Below are positions 8,079-9,507 of a stretch of 9,507 bases of DNA, in pieces. The notes under the pieces are model-generated. The model saw only the letters and a program-made list of their open reading frames with translations. It did no database searches and was not told the DNA's origin. The first letter of the stretch is position 1. The number at the start of each line of letters is the position of its first letter. The DNA is from Bacteroidota bacterium (GTDB taxonomy: Bacteria > Zhuqueibacterota > JdFR-76 > DREG01). The DNA is taken from assembly GCA_030624545.1 (NCBI GenBank), contig JAUXJX010000040.1, positions 1-9,507 on the forward strand, written 5' to 3'. The translations under genes and the position numbers were made by a program.

Positions 8079-8169
8079 AAAGAAGATTTTATTGCTTCGC
8101 TTGTCGGGAAGTTAACCCCTCGACGATGGAACAGTATTGATGTTAGAACTATCTTGCCAACCCCACTCT

Positions 8170-8309
8170 GGGGCTGTCCAAAGATGTTGTGTCATTGCGA
8201 TCCCGGCCGGCCGGGAGAAGCAATCTCCTACATTTGTGCTCAATTGTTGGGGATTACTTCGTCACTGCGTTCCTCGTAATGATACACTGATGTCTTTTTG
8301 CACAGCCCC
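8170..8309. mobile_element. Palindromic MITE/REP-like element (about 140 bp)
   Basis: Nested inverted repeats define the element. An outer perfect 8-bp pair is ggggctgt (8170-8177) and acagcccc (8302-8309). A middle pair is tgtcattgcga (8190-8200) and tcgtaatgata (8274-8284), matching at 9 of 11. An inner pair is agaagcaatctcc (8216-8228) and ggggattacttcg (8249-8261), matching at 10 of 13. The TCATTGCGA...AAGCAATC pattern recalls a widespread bacterial palindromic repeat family that I know from many genomes. No transposase is encoded, so it would be non-autonomous. A perfect 16-bp palindrome (8201-8216) sits in the left half and has no counterpart on the right. Short frames crossing this stretch are repeat-derived and not genes. 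Confidence 0.7.
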
Positions 8310-8324
8310 AAGCATAGTTCTTTT

Positions 8325-8350
8325 CTCTGTGTTCTCTGTGTCTCCGTGGC
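8325..8350 (-). repeat. CCACGGAG-type repeat, right arm, just before the ABC-2 permease gene
   Basis: This arm reads ctctgtgttctctgtgtc and ends ctccgtggc; it is the inverted partner of 8044-8069 (24 of 26 matches). It ends 19 bp before the chosen permease start. An in-frame TTG at 8298 would add 24 residues, including FLCVLCVSVA, but those are translated from this arm and from the palindromic element, so that longer start is not credible. Confidence 0.8.
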
Positions 8351-8369
8351 AATTAAAAATGATCATAAC

Positions 8370-9143
8370 ATGAACCAACATAACACAAGATTCGGCGCGA
8401 ATATCTATCATCGCTTCACCCACCTCGCCTGGCGGCATCAAATCTCAATAGGATGGCAGATCGCTCGGCTGCAGGCACAGATTCTTTTCTCAAACAAATT
8501 TCTTTTGTTCATAGCCCTCGTTTTCGGATACTCCATAATCTGCTATGTCATCAATTACAAAAGCCAGATGATCAGCCGCCTCACACAGGAGGATATCCTC
8601 CCTGTGCTGTTGGAAATTCCGCTGACGGTCCTGGTAATCTTGGTGAACATGCAGGTGATTTCCAGCGAGAAGGATAACCGGACACTGGAGGTCATGTTCA
8701 CAACAGCGGGTTCCAGGTATAAGATCTGGGCCTTGCGGCTAGTGACTTTGAACCTTTTATTCTTCGTCCTGTCCCTTCTGCTCAGCACACTGGCTTTTTT
8801 TGCTTTTGCAGACATGGCCATCCTTTCGACCGCCATTCACGGTTTCATACCCGTATTCTTTGTCGGCAGCGTGACACTTTATTTCGCAGTCAAATTTCGC
8901 AGCGGTTTTGCCGCCGGGATGATCTCCGGCGGAGTCCTGCTATTCTATCTCATGTTCACCGATTTTTTCGAGGACACGCGGTATTCTCTCTTTTTCAATC
9001 CTTTCGATATGCCCCGGCAACTAGATCCGGAGACCTGGAATCTATGGATGTGGCAGAATCGGATCACAGTTTTCCTTCTTGGCTGCTTCATGCAGTTTCT
9101 CGCCTTGCGAGGACTGGACAACCGTGAGCGCATGCTGCGGTGA
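8370..9143 (+). CDS. ABC-2 type transporter permease
   Basis: This 257-residue membrane protein is the likely transmembrane partner of the ATPase domain fused to the upstream RND protein. About six membrane segments are visible, near residues 44-61, 78-96, 124-147, 156-173, 180-197 and 231-247. Between the second and third lies SSEKDNRTLEVMFTT (98-112), which matches the conserved cytoplasmic segment of ABC-2 permeases (E-x-x-x-x-TLE-x-L/M) thought to contact the ATPase. It is about the usual length for the small ABC-2/CcmB-like permeases. No second permease gene is seen, so it would act as a homodimer. The ATG at 8370 is chosen because everything upstream in frame is repeat-encoded; no good Shine-Dalgarno is visible, and the N-terminus is the least certain part. 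The 45-residue N-terminal tail before TM1 (WRHQISIGWQIARLQAQ) may be an amphipathic interface helix. The exported substrate is unknown. Confidence 0.85.
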   Translation: MNQHNTRFGANIYHRFTHLAWRHQISIGWQIARLQAQILFSNKFLLFIALVFGYSIICYVINYKSQMISRLTQEDILPVLLEIPLTVLVILVNMQVISSEKDNRTLEVMFTTAGSRYKIWALRLVTLNLLFFVLSLLLSTLAFFAFADMAILSTAIHGFIPVFFVGSVTLYFAVKFRSGFAAGMISGGVLLFYLMFTDFFEDTRYSLFFNPFDMPRQLDPETWNLWMWQNRITVFLLGCFMQFLALRGLDNRERMLR

Positions 9144-9230
9144 ACGGAGGCGGGATAACGGAGAAGGGAGACCGGACTTTGGAATTTAAAACATCGTCAC
9201 TTCATCTGGTGCTGTTCGAATTATTTTTCA

Positions 9231-9249
9231 GCCGCGAAGGTACACGAAT
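9231..9249 (+). repeat. Possible half-copy of a dispersed repeat
   Basis: The stretch gccgcgaaggtacacgaat in the gap between the permease and the phosphodiesterase gene has the same character as repeats seen elsewhere in the window: two near-copies of a short CGCGAAGG/CACGAA unit about 9-10 bp apart. No inverted partner is seen nearby. The rest of the 9144-9276 gap shows nothing clear apart from the ribosome site at its end. Confidence 0.3.
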
Positions 9250-9265
9250 AGATTCAAACTGAATC

Positions 9266-9271
9266 AAGGAG
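9266..9271 (+). promoter_or_regulatory. Ribosome binding site of the phosphodiesterase gene
   Basis: AAGGAG lies five bases before the ATG at 9277, an almost ideal Shine-Dalgarno site. It fixes the start of the last gene. It also contrasts with the three transporter genes, none of which has a clear site. Confidence 0.8.
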
Positions 9272-9276
9272 TCAAA

Positions 9277-9507
9277 ATGACAAGATATTTTGGGAAAATG
9301 GCTCGGTGCTGTGCTCTTGTTTTTTCTTTGTTGAGCCTGGCGGCATTGGTAGACCTTGGCTGCAATGCTGCAGAAGAAGCTTCAGATTACGACTTTGAGT
9401 CCGGTCTCATCCTGGTCTCTTTCGATGGCTTTCGTTGGGATTACATGGAAAAGGCCGACACGCCCAATTTGGATCGCCTGGTCGCGAATGGCGTGAAGGC
9501 CAAAGGA
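9277..9507 (+). CDS. Type I phosphodiesterase/nucleotide pyrophosphatase, N-terminal part (cut by window edge)
   Basis: The first 77 residues are present. They begin with a basic N-terminus and a hydrophobic export signal (about residues 12-27). The cysteine at C29 follows VDLG, a poor lipobox because position -3 is Asp, so a lipoprotein is possible but unproven. Then comes GLILVSFDGFRWDYMEKAD (43-61) followed by TPNLDRLVANGVKAKG (62-77), the typical opening of the NPP/type I phosphodiesterase branch of the alkaline phosphatase superfamily. D50 in SFDG is the expected first metal ligand. The nucleophile Thr (usually in a PTKTFPNH-like motif) would lie just beyond the window. Family members hydrolyse phosphodiester or pyrophosphate bonds of nucleotides or lipids outside the cytoplasm. 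The strong ribosome site and the 133-bp gap suggest a separate unit from the transporter genes. The exact substrate cannot be told. Confidence 0.88.
   Translation, partial: MTRYFGKMARCCALVFSLLSLAALVDLGCNAAEEASDYDFESGLILVSFDGFRWDYMEKADTPNLDRLVANGVKAKG

Noticed and set aside
3230..8350. Recurring CCACGGAG units as a CRISPR array
   Set aside because: Copies are few, scattered and inverted, with no regular spacers and no cas genes.
8298..8369. Upstream TTG start that would lengthen the ABC-2 permease by 24 residues
   Set aside because: The added residues are repeat-encoded, so the ATG at 8370 is preferred.
8137..8373. Short + strand frame of 78 residues in the gap before the permease
   Set aside because: It is translated almost entirely from the palindromic element and the CCACGGAG arm, which explains its sequence; there is no ribosome site or domain.

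Overview
The window carries an apparent efflux or export locus, all on the + strand, from a bacterium with an inner and an outer membrane. This is suggested by RND permeases, which normally work with a periplasmic adaptor and an outer-membrane channel. Base composition looks close to half GC by eye. The gaps between genes hold dispersed palindromic repeats of the CCACGGAG...CACAGAG type and of the TCATTGCGA...AAGCAATC type. As far as I recall, both are common in genomes of environmental and uncultured bacterial lineages. I cannot name the phylum from this sequence; a KSB1-, Acidobacteriota- or Aminicenantes-like source is only a guess.

Layout. Positions 1-97 hold an imperfect hairpin repeat and the leader of gene 1. 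Positions 98-3220 encode a full-length RND permease of 1040 residues. Positions 3221-3311 are almost entirely one CCACGGAG hairpin. Positions 3312-8078 encode a 1588-residue protein made of a second complete RND permease, two extra membrane segments and a C-terminal ABC ATPase. The first strand of that ATPase is separated from its Walker A core by about 200 residues that carry four predicted membrane segments. Positions 8079-8369 have no believable gene. They hold a roughly 140-bp palindromic, MITE-like element inside what looks like a second, expanded CCACGGAG hairpin. Positions 8370-9143 encode a six-segment ABC-2 type permease. Positions 9277-9507 begin a gene for an exported nucleotide pyrophosphatase/phosphodiesterase-like enzyme, cut by the window edge.

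How the parts may work together (inference). Two different RND subunits could form a mixed trimer, as MdtB and MdtC do. The ABC-2 permease is the obvious membrane partner for the ATPase at the end of the RND fusion. This would give a machine in which an ATP-driven ABC exporter is physically tied to a proton-driven RND pump. No adaptor (membrane fusion protein) or TolC-like channel gene is in the window; these would have to lie upstream or elsewhere. The phosphodiesterase gene has its own good ribosome binding site and no clear link to the transporter.
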